Notes under the pieces: model-generated
Seen by the model: the letters and a program-made list of their open reading frames with translations, nothing else
Databases searched by the model: none
What the model was told of the DNA's origin: nothing
Translations under genes and position numbers: made by a program
In this document: positions 32,525 through 40,429 of the stretch, in pieces
Layout of the letters: every line of letters starts with the position of its first letter
Position numbering within the stretch: position 1 is the first letter of the stretch
Origin: CAZDRX01 sp964508225
GTDB taxonomy: Bacteria; Patescibacteriota; Gracilibacteria; Peribacterales; Peribacteraceae
DNA length: 64,000 bases
Reading direction: 5' to 3'
Assembly: GCA_964508225.1 (NCBI GenBank)
Contig: CAZDRX010000008.1
Location: 4,174 to 68,173 of the forward strand

Positions 32525-32538
32525 GGAAGAGAGGGGAA

Positions 32539-33981
32539 TTAGGAGACGGGACGGATCGGCATCGGAGCCGGCATGAGCGTGAACTCTCCGTCCTGATACT
32601 TGTACTTGGGGGACGGTTCGCTGGTGTCGATCTTCGGCTTCCCCTGTGCGATGGCCGCGAGGACCTCTGCGTTATTCTCCGCGATGAGAACGTTGCTGCC
32701 GCTTCTGGAGATGAGCTGTACTTCGTCACCCGCAATCACGTCACTCGGACCGATCTCAAGTATCGAGTAGCGGTCGGGCTGCGGTGTGCCTGCAACTTCA
32801 TTCACCTTCACCATATCCACGCCTGTCTTTGTCGGGAGGGTGACGGATTTGGGTGCGTTCCAGTTCACGGTCACGACATCCTTCAGATCTTTTGCGATGA
32901 TGATTTTCTCCGTGTTCGTCAGCGTCTTCTTCGCTTCCAGAAGGGCGGCCGCGCGCGTATTCGGCTTCGGAGCACCCGCGGGATCCAGATCGGCCTCTGC
33001 GATGGTCAGGGTGCCGTTGTAGAGCGAGGTCTCATCGGCATTGAAGTCGCTCACGGCTGTCACGCCGGCGTTCTTCCAGTCTCCGACGGTGAGGATCTTG
33101 GTTTTCAGCTGGGCAAGACGTTCCGTCTTGGCCTGTTCCTGTGCCTCCGTCTCTGTTTTGAGCAGGTCTGCGCAGACGATGTTGATGCCGAGGACGCCGG
33201 CCTGCCGGCGCTGCTCGATGAGGCTCGCCACTTTCGAGCTGATCGCAGCCGGATCTCTCGTGAGCATGTCCTTCATCTTCTTCCACTGTTCGCGGCTGAG
33301 CCGCTCGTCGATCGTGATCGTCTCGCCCGGACGGTTCTCGGACTTGTGATCTGCGATCACATCGTGGATATCGAGAAAGGCGAGCTTCTGACGTGCACTG
33401 TCGGCAATGTTGAAGAGCGTCTTTCCGAAGAAGCTCTTGCTGTCGTTGCCGCCGAACATCTCCGCGGTGGAGAGGAACTGGTACCACTTCCGCGAGATCG
33501 CATTCTTGATCTGCGTCGGCGACAGTTCGCCGAGCGAACTGAGCAGAGGACCGATGAGGAACATGTCCTTCGTGCGTTCCGTGAGGGGCGTGATCACGTT
33601 CGTTTTCACGTAGTCGTATGCGGTGCCGATCGTGCTTGTCACGGCAGTCTGAGCCGTCTCCATATCATCCTTCAGGCGATCCGTATTCGTCCTGGGTTCG
33701 AGGGCTGTGCGGACTGCGGGGAGGCGGTTCAGGAGTGTTTCGAGACTCTCATCCACAGTCGCTGCATCCAGACTCTCCAGACGCGCTTTGATCTCCGCTT
33801 TGACGGCCTGACTCAGCTGTTCCCTTTTCTCACGGACGAAGATGTCCGCAAGCGCGTTCAGCTGACCTTCAGTGAGCGTTTTGACGTCCTCTCTGAACTT
33901 CTCGGGATTCAGAGCCGCCTGCTCCGCGACTTGTCGGGCGCGGTTCTGATCCTCCGGTGTGATTTCGACTGCGGGAGTCAT
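32539..33981 (-). CDS. unknown operon protein B
   Basis: 480 aa, not recognised. The first 330 residues are strongly helical and charged (REDVKTLTEGQLNALADIFV; REQLSQAVKAEIKARLESLD), with a stretch MFLIGPLLSSLGELSPTQIK and the motif SFFGKTLFNIADSARQK that resembles SFFGKVFAFL in protein C. The C-terminal 150 residues look beta-rich (DRYSILEIGPSDVIAGDEVQ; LISRSGSNVLIAENNAEVL), as in A and C. No signal peptide. Preceded by 15 nt and followed by 14 nt to its neighbours. Confidence 0.7.
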   Translation of the reverse strand: MTPAVEITPEDQNRARQVAEQAALNPEKFREDVKTLTEGQLNALADIFVREKREQLSQAVKAEIKARLESLDAATVDESLETLLNRLPAVRTALEPRTNTDRLKDDMETAQTAVTSTIGTAYDYVKTNVITPLTERTKDMFLIGPLLSSLGELSPTQIKNAISRKWYQFLSTAEMFGGNDSKSFFGKTLFNIADSARQKLAFLDIHDVIADHKSENRPGETITIDERLSREQWKKMKDMLTRDPAAISSKVASLIEQRRQAGVLGINIVCADLLKTETEAQEQAKTERLAQLKTKILTVGDWKNAGVTAVSDFNADETSLYNGTLTIAEADLDPAGAPKPNTRAAALLEAKKTLTNTEKIIIAKDLKDVVTVNWNAPKSVTLPTKTGVDMVKVNEVAGTPQPDRYSILEIGPSDVIAGDEVQLISRSGSNVLIAENNAEVLAAIAQGKPKIDTSEPSPKYKYQDGEFTLMPAPMPIRPVS

Positions 33982-33996
33982 AGAGAATGCGGGGAG

Positions 33997-35154
33997 TTAG
34001 GCGAAGGTGACTTCGAGTGTCATGTCGGAATTCGTCGTGAGGTTTCGTGCTGCCACGGTCTTCTTCGTGACGTCCGTTGCGGCCGCCTTGAGCTCGGTGG
34101 CGTTGATCTGGATTTTCTTGTTGTCCGTGAGTGTGAGAACCACCGCGGCACTCTGTGTGGCGGTTGCATCCATCACTTCCGCGGATGCGATGACCGTGTC
34201 GCCGATCTTCGTGATCGTGGCGTTCTTGCCCAGGATCGTGAATTTCACGCCGTCCGTCTCCCTGGACACTCTCATCGGGGTCGCGTCGTTGCCTGCGATG
34301 GCCGTCTCAATGCTCGGGGATACGGGCTTGCGGACACGCTCGGTAGCGGGTGCGGCCACTTCGGGCGGCGGAGGCAGGGATGCCACTTCTGCGGGGTACT
34401 CCCTGATGACTTTTTCACCTGCAGTCCTGAAATCCTCGAGCGTGAGCTCCGTCTTGCTCGGATTGATCTGCGCCATGATCTGCTCCACGTGCTGCACGAT
34501 GTCGTACGTCGGTGTGCGCTTGGCGCGCCTCTCGATATTCTGCCCCTGAATGAGCTGGGCGCGGAGCACCGCGAGAATCTGCTGGGGATCGGTGTCGCCG
34601 GACAGCGTCTTCTGCTGTTCGACGAGCTTCTTTTCGATGTAGGCGATCTGCGCCTTGGGTGTGTTTTTGAGGAACGCGAAGACTTTGCCGAAGAACGAAT
34701 CGGTGCCGAAGAGGCCTTCGAGCATCTTCATCGTGCCGGATCCGAGTCCGCCCATCTGGTCGCTGAGTCCGCTCATGGTCGCGGAGAGCTTTTCCACCAT
34801 GCTGCCGATTTTCTGCATGCTCTCAGGCGTGCCCGAGGCACCGCCCACGAGCTTCAAGATCTCTCCCCGGGAGAGCGTGCCGTCCTGTCCGGCAGTGATC
34901 ATGGCATTCATGATCTCCACTGCCTTCGTCGGGTTCTTGTTGTATTCCTGCTGTACCCGATCGAGAACAGTGTCGATTGCCGTGAGCGCTTCCGACGAGA
35001 GGCTCTCGTTCGCGATCATCTCGAGGACGCGCTGACGCTGCCCCTGATCGATACGCGTTCTCATCGCGTCGAGCATCTGCGATGCCTTCGTCTTGATCTG
35101 CTCGCGCACATCCGGTGCAGCGGGAACCTCGGGACTGGAGAGGGGTTCTGTCAT
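33997..35154 (-). CDS. unknown operon protein C
   Basis: 385 aa from ATG 35152-35154, chosen because composition becomes protein-like there and the leader CACTCTCT precedes it. The helical N-terminal two thirds include MVEKLSATMSGLSDQMGGLG, GTDSFFGKVFAFLKNTPKAQ and QILAVLRAQLIQGQNIERRA. A Pro-rich linker (SLPPPPEVAAP) leads to a beta-rich C-terminal domain (VKFTILGKNATITKIGDTVI; VVLTLTDNKKIQINATELKA). The layout parallels proteins A and B. No family recognised. Confidence 0.7.
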   Translation of the reverse strand: MTEPLSSPEVPAAPDVREQIKTKASQMLDAMRTRIDQGQRQRVLEMIANESLSSEALTAIDTVLDRVQQEYNKNPTKAVEIMNAMITAGQDGTLSRGEILKLVGGASGTPESMQKIGSMVEKLSATMSGLSDQMGGLGSGTMKMLEGLFGTDSFFGKVFAFLKNTPKAQIAYIEKKLVEQQKTLSGDTDPQQILAVLRAQLIQGQNIERRAKRTPTYDIVQHVEQIMAQINPSKTELTLEDFRTAGEKVIREYPAEVASLPPPPEVAAPATERVRKPVSPSIETAIAGNDATPMRVSRETDGVKFTILGKNATITKIGDTVIASAEVMDATATQSAAVVLTLTDNKKIQINATELKAAATDVTKKTVAARNLTTNSDMTLEVTFA

Positions 35155-35165
35155 AGAGAGTGTGG

Positions 35166-35372
35166 TTATGAAGCGGGGAGGAGAGTCTTCGCGACGTTGA
35201 AGTCCGGGATGTTGACGTTCCATGGAAGCCGCTCTGCCTCCGCGAGGATGCCTTCAAGTTTCCCGATCTGATCGGCATTCATGCGTGGCAGATGCTGAAG
35301 CCAGTACATCTTTTCGGCCTCGGTGAGGAGCCGGCTTGCCTGCACGCGGACGGTGAGAGCAGTGAGATCCAT
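35166..35372 (-). CDS. unknown operon protein D, 68 aa
   Basis: A small helical protein: RVQASRLLTEAEKMYWLQHL, PRMNADQIGKLEGILAEAER and LPWNVNIPDFNVAK. First gene of the operon, 11 nt before protein C, with a clear TATAAT upstream. Confidence 0.6.
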   Translation of the reverse strand: MDLTALTVRVQASRLLTEAEKMYWLQHLPRMNADQIGKLEGILAEAERLPWNVNIPDFNVAKTLLPAS

Positions 35373-35395
35373 GAGTGGTATGTGTTTTCTTTACT

Positions 35396-35424
35396 ATTAT
35401 ACCTCAAAAGAAGCTGTTTTGGAA
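35396..35424 (-). promoter_or_regulatory. promoter of the unknown four-gene operon
   Basis: On the minus strand, TTCCAA, 17-nt spacer, TATAAT (forward 35396-35401). The start codon of protein D is 23 nt downstream. Confidence 0.5.
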
Positions 35425-35483
35425 GCTTCGCGGCAGGCCAACGTCTGCTACGGTATGCGCGCACTTTTTCCACCCCTGTCCCC

Positions 35484-35846
35484 ATGCATGTCGAACACCT
35501 TGAGAAAGGAGTCAAATACAACGATCAGGACCTCATTCTGCTCGCCAAGAAGATCGGAAAATTGGCTACGTACTGCCGTTTTCTCAAGGACGAAGGCTCG
35601 ATGATTCGTGTGGAATCCGAGCGTCGTGATTCCCAGAAAGAGCGTGATCAGGTCAAAGTGATGCTCACGGTCGTCCTCCCGCACAAGGTTCTGCGTGCCG
35701 AGTCCCGCAAATACACTGCACTCGAGGCGCTTGATAGCTGCACCGAGAAGCTCAAGCCCCAGCTCGATCGTTACAAGGAGATGCACACCGGAAAAGGACG
35801 CGCTCACCTGAAGGCACGACGCAAGAAGACAGATCTCGCTGCGTAG
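35484..35846 (+). CDS. raiA: ribosome hibernation/stability factor, RaiA/HPF-like
   Basis: 120 aa. The pattern VKYNDQDLILLAKKIGKLAT ... VMLTVVLPHKVLRAESRKYT ALEALDSCTEKLKPQLDRYK follows the beta-alpha-beta-beta-beta-alpha fold of RaiA/HPF (short form, no C-terminal dimerisation domain), including the alpha-2 pattern AIDxxxxKLxxQLxKYK. The basic tail KARRKKTDLAA suits rRNA binding. It would inactivate 70S ribosomes in starvation, functionally linked to the rel-like gene at 43 kb. Start ATG 35484 after TTCCACCCCTGTCCCC. Confidence 0.8.
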   Translation: MHVEHLEKGVKYNDQDLILLAKKIGKLATYCRFLKDEGSMIRVESERRDSQKERDQVKVMLTVVLPHKVLRAESRKYTALEALDSCTEKLKPQLDRYKEMHTGKGRAHLKARRKKTDLAA

Positions 35847-35905
35847 AGATTCCGCACGTTGAAGCACCCGACGGACGCGTTCGGGTCTTTCTCGTACCTC
35901 GGACT

Positions 35906-36610
35906 CTACTTCTTGGCCGGAGCGGCTTTGGCATCGCCGGGCTTGGCTCCAGCGGCAGCCGGAGCTCCCGGAGCTGCAGCAGCTCCTTCGGCGGGTGTGG
36001 CACCCTCGGCAGCTGCGCCTTCTGCGGCGACCGGAGCGACGACTTCGATGACTTCCTCCTTGCGCGGCTCCTGCACGATGAGAATCACGGTCTCGGGAGC
36101 GTCCTTCACTGTGACGCCGGCCGGGATCTTGAGCTTGGCCACCGTGATCGAGTCGTGGAGGTTCTCGAGACCGGAGAGATCGGCCGTGAAGTGCGACGGG
36201 ATTTCGTTCGGGAGACAGGAGACTTCGAGCTGGCTGTGGACCGTGAGGAGCACACCGCCGAGGTTCTTGACTGCGGGAGACTCACCTTCGAAGACGACCG
36301 GCACCTTCGTGGTGACCTTCTTCGTCATGTCGACCGCGTAGAAGTCGACGTGCTCGTAGTTGCCGTTCACGGGATCGAACGCGATGGCGTGGATGAGGCA
36401 GGGGAGCTTCTTTCCTGCGAGGTCGATCTCCACGAGGGTGTTCTCACCGGCCTTCACGTAGACATTGTGCAGATCCTTGGCGGAGCACTGCACGGGGGTG
36501 TTTTTTGCGTTGCCGTAAATGACAGCAGGAACCGTTCCAACCCTGCGAAGATTCTTCGCGCTGGTCTTCTCGTCGCGGCCGATCACGGTCAAGGCAATTG
36601 CCTGCTTCAT
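35906..36610 (-). CDS. rplY: 50S ribosomal protein bL25 (CTC form)
   Basis: Binds 5S rRNA. The N-terminus AIALTVIGRDEKTSAKNLRR with VGTVPAVIYG is the L25 signature. The two-domain CTC/TL5 architecture is present: the C-terminal domain has YEHVDFYAVDMTKKVTTKVP, VEVSCLPNEIP-like VSCLPNEIPSHFTADLSGLE and LKIPAGVTVKDAPETVILIV. It ends in a low-complexity Ala/Pro/Gly/Glu tail of about 45 residues, common in CTC proteins. 234 aa. Confidence 0.93.
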   Translation of the reverse strand: MKQAIALTVIGRDEKTSAKNLRRVGTVPAVIYGNAKNTPVQCSAKDLHNVYVKAGENTLVEIDLAGKKLPCLIHAIAFDPVNGNYEHVDFYAVDMTKKVTTKVPVVFEGESPAVKNLGGVLLTVHSQLEVSCLPNEIPSHFTADLSGLENLHDSITVAKLKIPAGVTVKDAPETVILIVQEPRKEEVIEVVAPVAAEGAAAEGATPAEGAAAAPGAPAAAGAKPGDAKAAPAKK

Positions 36611-36687
36611 AGCCGGTGTACTGTAGAGACAGTTCAGAGGCGGGTCAAGTCCTCTGTGCGTGTTTCAGACGATGTCCCGGGGCGTTC

Positions 36688-37476
36688 CTAGAGCCCCCAT
36701 TTCAGGAAGTATTTGAGTGCGCTTGCGGCGTGGATGCGGGTCGTCTTACGGGTGAGCAGGGAGAAGAGACTTGAGCCGCTGAGGCGGCCTTTCCGATCCA
36801 GCACTTTTACCCCCGGGAGATAGACGACGCGCTTGCCTGCCTCCTTCACCCTCCGGCAGAGGTCGATGTCTTCGAAGAAGAGGAAGAAGCGTTCATCGAA
36901 CCCGCCGAGTTTCCGGTAGAGGTCGGTGCGCATGAGGAGACACGCGCCCACCATCCAGTCGACGTCGATCGCTTCCTGCTTCTCTCCGGACTTTCTGCTC
37001 CGTTCGAATTCCGCATGCCACTTCGACGGGTTCATGCGCTTGCGCAGCAGATCCGCCGGAGTGGGGAAGGATCTCGCGGAGGGACGCACGGTGCCGTCCG
37101 GATAGACGAGCGCAGGTCCGACGATGCCCGTGTCCGGATGCTTCTCCAGGAACGTGAGCATCGTCTCCAGTGCGTCCGGTGGCAGCGTGTTGTCCGGATT
37201 GATGATGAGGAGGTACTCGCCGTGGGCAAGCTTCACCGCGGCGTTGTTCCCGCGTCCGTACCCCACGTTTCCTTTGTTCTCCACGATGCGCACGCGCGGG
37301 CGTCCGTGCAGGTGCGCACGGATGAATCCCATCGATTCATCGTCGGAGCGGTTGTCGGTCACGAGGACTTCGATCCGGTCGGCGATGGTCTGTGCGAGCA
37401 GCGCCTCCGTGCAGCGCACCGTATCGCGGTGGCTGCGGAAGTTGAGCACGATGGCGGAGACGAGCGGGTGGTCCAT
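36688..37476 (-). CDS. family 2 glycosyltransferase (rhamnosyltransferase-like)
   Basis: 262 aa from ATG 37474-37476. VSAIVLNFRSHRDTVRCTEA, VTDNRSDDES, VGYGRGNNAAVKLAHGEYLL, INPDNTLP (DxD-equivalent) and WMVGACLLMRTDLYRKLGGF with DERFFLFFEDIDLCRRVKEA are the standard WbbL/rhamnosyl GT2 motifs. It probably builds surface polysaccharide together with the genes at 22-24 kb. Divergent from uvrC with 46 bp between the starts. Confidence 0.9.
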   Translation of the reverse strand: MDHPLVSAIVLNFRSHRDTVRCTEALLAQTIADRIEVLVTDNRSDDESMGFIRAHLHGRPRVRIVENKGNVGYGRGNNAAVKLAHGEYLLIINPDNTLPPDALETMLTFLEKHPDTGIVGPALVYPDGTVRPSARSFPTPADLLRKRMNPSKWHAEFERSRKSGEKQEAIDVDWMVGACLLMRTDLYRKLGGFDERFFLFFEDIDLCRRVKEAGKRVVYLPGVKVLDRKGRLSGSSLFSLLTRKTTRIHAASALKYFLKWGL

Positions 37477-37522
37477 GTGACCCTGAGTATATGCCGCGTC
37501 AGGAGCTTCGCGGTAGGATGGG

Positions 37523-39868
37523 GTGGTGGTGACGAAGACCGATGACCGGCTGATCAAGCTCCGCAAGCGCGTTGCGCAGATCACGACGCAGCCCGGTGTG
37601 TACCGCTGGCTCGATAAGGACGGCCACCTCCTCTATGTGGGGAAGGCGAAGAATCTGCGCAAGCGCATGCAGACGTACGTGAATCTGAAGGCGAAGAATT
37701 CGGCGTGGACGGAGATCATGGTGCGGCAGATCGTGGACTTCGATGTCACGGTGGTCCGCTCCGAGCTCGAGGCGTTCATTCTCGAATCGAATCTCATCAA
37801 GGAACTGAAGCCGAAGTACAACATCATGCTCAAGGACGACAAAGGGTACGTCTACGTCCGCATCTCCACCGAGCGTTATCCGTCGGTCGACATTGTCCGG
37901 CGCATGGAGAAGGACAAAGCGAAGTACTTCGGTCCGTTCACGAGCGGCGCCAAGGTCACCGAGCAGACAATCGGGATGCTTGACCAGCTCCTCCGGTTCC
38001 GCGCGTGCCGCAAATCACTCGATCTCCTGAATGCGGGCAAGCCGCTTGCGAACACGCCGTGTCTCGATCAGCAGATCGGGAAGTGTTGCGGACTCTGCAT
38101 CGGTGCGGTGAGTGAGGTCGAGTACCGTGCGCGCATCGATGAAGTGGAGCACTTCTTCCGCGGGAGCTACGCTTCCGTGAAGAAGCGCGCGGAGGAGCAG
38201 ATGAAGGAACTTGCCGTCGCCCAGAAATTCGAACGTGCGGCGCGCGTGCGCGACGTGCTCAGATTCATCGCGGATCTGGAGAGCCGGCAGATCATCTCCG
38301 ATGCTTCGGGAGAAAATGCCGACGTCTTCGGCATTGCACTCCAGCAGGGCAAGATTCAGGTCGTGCTCCTCAAGCAGCGCGGCGGCAAGCTCATCGGTCA
38401 GGCCAGCTTCGCGCTCAAGGGCGAGGCAGAAAGCCGCAGTGAAGCGCTCCAGCAGTTCCTGCCGCAGTACTACGAGGACACGCAGGATATCCCCGACATC
38501 ATCATCGTGAGTGACGCGCTGCCGGAAGGGGATCTGCTCACCTCGTGGCTCCGTGAGCGTCGCGGGAAAGCTGTGAAGATTCTCGTGCCCGAGCGCGGAC
38601 GGAAATCGAAGCTCCTCGAGATGGCCGAGCAGAATGCCGCGGAGAAAGTGGAGCAGCAGTTCGCCGCATGGGAGGCGGAGATCAAGACACTTGGCGATGC
38701 ACTCGAAGAGCTTGCGAAGCTCCTCCGGCTTCCGGCACCTCCGCGCCGGATCGAAGGCTACGATATCTCGCATCTCGGCGGCACGGCCACGGTCGGCAGC
38801 ATGGTCGTCATGGTGAACGGCAAACCGAAGCGCGAGCACTACCGGAGCTTCAACATGAAGACCGTGCTCGACCTCGATATCGACGACTACCGCAGTCTCG
38901 CGGAGACACTCCGTCGTCGTCTCCGCTACCTCACGGATGATCTGAAGGCTGTCACCGCACGGTTCAGGGAGAGCGGTATCGTACTTGCGAGAGCAAAGAA
39001 GGGAGAGCAAAAAATCATTGAAGAGATCAGCAAAAACCATCCAAACGACATCGGGTCGGATGCGATTTCTTCCAAGGATTACTTCGTCGCCCGTCGAGGC
39101 GAAGAGGTCGTCGGATTCTGCCGTCTCTTCCTGTATCCCGGAGAAGTCCTCACGCTCCGTTCCGTCTGGGTGAAGGAGGAGGAACGCGGACACCGTCTCG
39201 GTCAGGCACTCGTCCGCACCGCGCTCGCGACCGTGAAGAAGGGGAAGGTGTACGTGCACATCTCCAAGGATTCACTTCTCGAGTACTACGCCGAGCTCGG
39301 GTTCCAGACAGTCACGACACCGCCGGACGTTCTCCAGAAGAAGCTCGACGGTTGGGCGGCTCTCCACCCCGGAGTCCCGCCCGGCATGATTCTGCTTTAC
39401 CTCGTCTCGAAGCAGAAAGCCGACGAGTCATTCACCGACCGTCCCGATCTCCTCCTTATTGACGGCGGCAAAGGACAGCTCGGAGCGGTCACGGATGTCC
39501 TGAAGGAGCTGAACCTCACGATCCCCGTGGCATCGCTCGCCAAGAGAGAAGAGGAGATCTTTCTTCCCGGAGAACGTGTCTCTCTTGCGGTGCCTCCGGA
39601 CAGCCCCGCGCGGTTTCTGCTCCAGCGCCTGCGGGATGAGGCACACCGTTTCGCGAATGATCGCCGTGAACGCAGGCTCAAGACGGCACTCTTCCAGTCC
39701 AAGCTCGATGAAGTCCCCGGCATCGGGGACATTCTGAAGGCGAAGCTCCTCAAACAGTTCGGTTCCGCGGACTTCGTCATCGCTGCAACGGACGAAGAAC
39801 TTTCGACAGTGCTGAATCAGTCGCAACTTCAGGAACTGCGCAAGCGATTTCCTCGCCTGATTCCGTGA
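37523..39868 (+). CDS. uvrC: excinuclease ABC subunit C with an inserted GNAT acetyltransferase-like domain
   Basis: UvrC makes both incisions in nucleotide excision repair. GIY-YIG domain at about 22-100 (GVYRWL; LLYVGKAKNLRKRM), Cys-rich part (CLDQQIGKCCGLC), UVR motif at about 213-247, RNase H-like nuclease starting EGYDISHLGGTATVGSMVV (Asp 414) and resuming at PDLLLIDGGKGQL (Asp 647), and HhH near 725-775. Between the two halves of the nuclease domain, about residues 515-630 read DYFVARRGEEVVGFCRLFLY, LRSVWVKEEERGHRLGQALV and LLEYYAELGF: a GNAT fold with the RGxxLGxxL acetyl-CoA loop. The total of 781 aa is about 170 more than usual. The start is one of three consecutive GTGs (37523, 37526, 37529). 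Confidence 0.93.
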   Translation: MVVTKTDDRLIKLRKRVAQITTQPGVYRWLDKDGHLLYVGKAKNLRKRMQTYVNLKAKNSAWTEIMVRQIVDFDVTVVRSELEAFILESNLIKELKPKYNIMLKDDKGYVYVRISTERYPSVDIVRRMEKDKAKYFGPFTSGAKVTEQTIGMLDQLLRFRACRKSLDLLNAGKPLANTPCLDQQIGKCCGLCIGAVSEVEYRARIDEVEHFFRGSYASVKKRAEEQMKELAVAQKFERAARVRDVLRFIADLESRQIISDASGENADVFGIALQQGKIQVVLLKQRGGKLIGQASFALKGEAESRSEALQQFLPQYYEDTQDIPDIIIVSDALPEGDLLTSWLRERRGKAVKILVPERGRKSKLLEMAEQNAAEKVEQQFAAWEAEIKTLGDALEELAKLLRLPAPPRRIEGYDISHLGGTATVGSMVVMVNGKPKREHYRSFNMKTVLDLDIDDYRSLAETLRRRLRYLTDDLKAVTARFRESGIVLARAKKGEQKIIEEISKNHPNDIGSDAISSKDYFVARRGEEVVGFCRLFLYPGEVLTLRSVWVKEEERGHRLGQALVRTALATVKKGKVYVHISKDSLLEYYAELGFQTVTTPPDVLQKKLDGWAALHPGVPPGMILLYLVSKQKADESFTDRPDLLLIDGGKGQLGAVTDVLKELNLTIPVASLAKREEEIFLPGERVSLAVPPDSPARFLLQRLRDEAHRFANDRRERRLKTALFQSKLDEVPGIGDILKAKLLKQFGSADFVIAATDEELSTVLNQSQLQELRKRFPRLIP

Positions 39869-39918
39869 CAGGGGTGAAATACCGGTGCTAGAGTGAGTCT
39901 CCATTTCCCACTGCACTT

Positions 39919-40281
39919 ATGAAGAAGCTCTCCTTTCTCCTCGGAACCCTCGGCGGCGCCATGGCCGGCTACGTCTTCAGCAACAAGAAGCTCCGTGAAC
40001 AGCTCCTCGGAGCCAAGGACACCTCTGCCGCCGCGAAGATTCTCGGCAAGCACCTCGCCGAAGACGGACAGGTGGTGGCCAAGGAAGTCCGTGATCTCGC
40101 CGAGCAGCACGGTCTCGATGACCGCATCGCCGACGGACGCAAGTACGTCGAGCAGTACTATTCGAGCGCGAAGGACGAAGTGCAGAAGTTCATCGGCGCC
40201 AAGGTGAAGCAGGCCACGAAAGTCGCGGTCAAAGCCAAGAAGCACGCCGTGAAGAAGGTGAAGAAGGCGATGAAGCGCTAG
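39919..40281 (+). CDS. small YtxH-like membrane-anchored helical protein
   Basis: 120 aa. A single TM at the N-terminus (MKKLSFLLGTLGGAMAGYVF) followed by SNKKLREQLLGAKDTSAAAK and a long amphipathic, increasingly Lys-rich helix ending KKHAVKKVKKAMKR. This resembles the YtxH/gas-vesicle-protein-like stress family in layout only. The basic tail could contact nucleic acid or membrane. Start after CATTTCCCACTGCACTT. Confidence 0.6.
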   Translation: MKKLSFLLGTLGGAMAGYVFSNKKLREQLLGAKDTSAAAKILGKHLAEDGQVVAKEVRDLAEQHGLDDRIADGRKYVEQYYSSAKDEVQKFIGAKVKQATKVAVKAKKHAVKKVKKAMKR

Positions 40282-40335
40282 GCGCACCTTGTATCTCAGA
40301 TCTGCTTCGGTCAGGTTTTTCATGTCCGTCCGGCC

Positions 40336-40363
40336 TTGCAATCGATCGCTGGATGAGTAGAAT
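40336..40363 (+). promoter_or_regulatory. promoter of pyrG
   Basis: TTGCAA (40336-40341), 16-nt spacer, TAGAAT (40358-40363). The leader of about 60 nt contains a direct repeat GGTTCCCC...GGTTCCCC (about 40399-40417) before the pyrimidine tract at the ATG. Confidence 0.5.
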
Positions 40364-40429
40364 ACACGGCGGGCTCGGAAAAAATTGCCTTACAGAGGGT
40401 TCCCCACAAGGTTCCCCCTTCTTTCTCCT

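Noticed and set aside
32335..35271. A 978-codon open frame on the plus strand opposite the unknown four-gene operon
   Set aside because: It is antisense to four tightly spaced ORFs with normal protein composition, and its translation is Arg/His/Leu-rich with no domains; long antisense frames are expected at this GC content.
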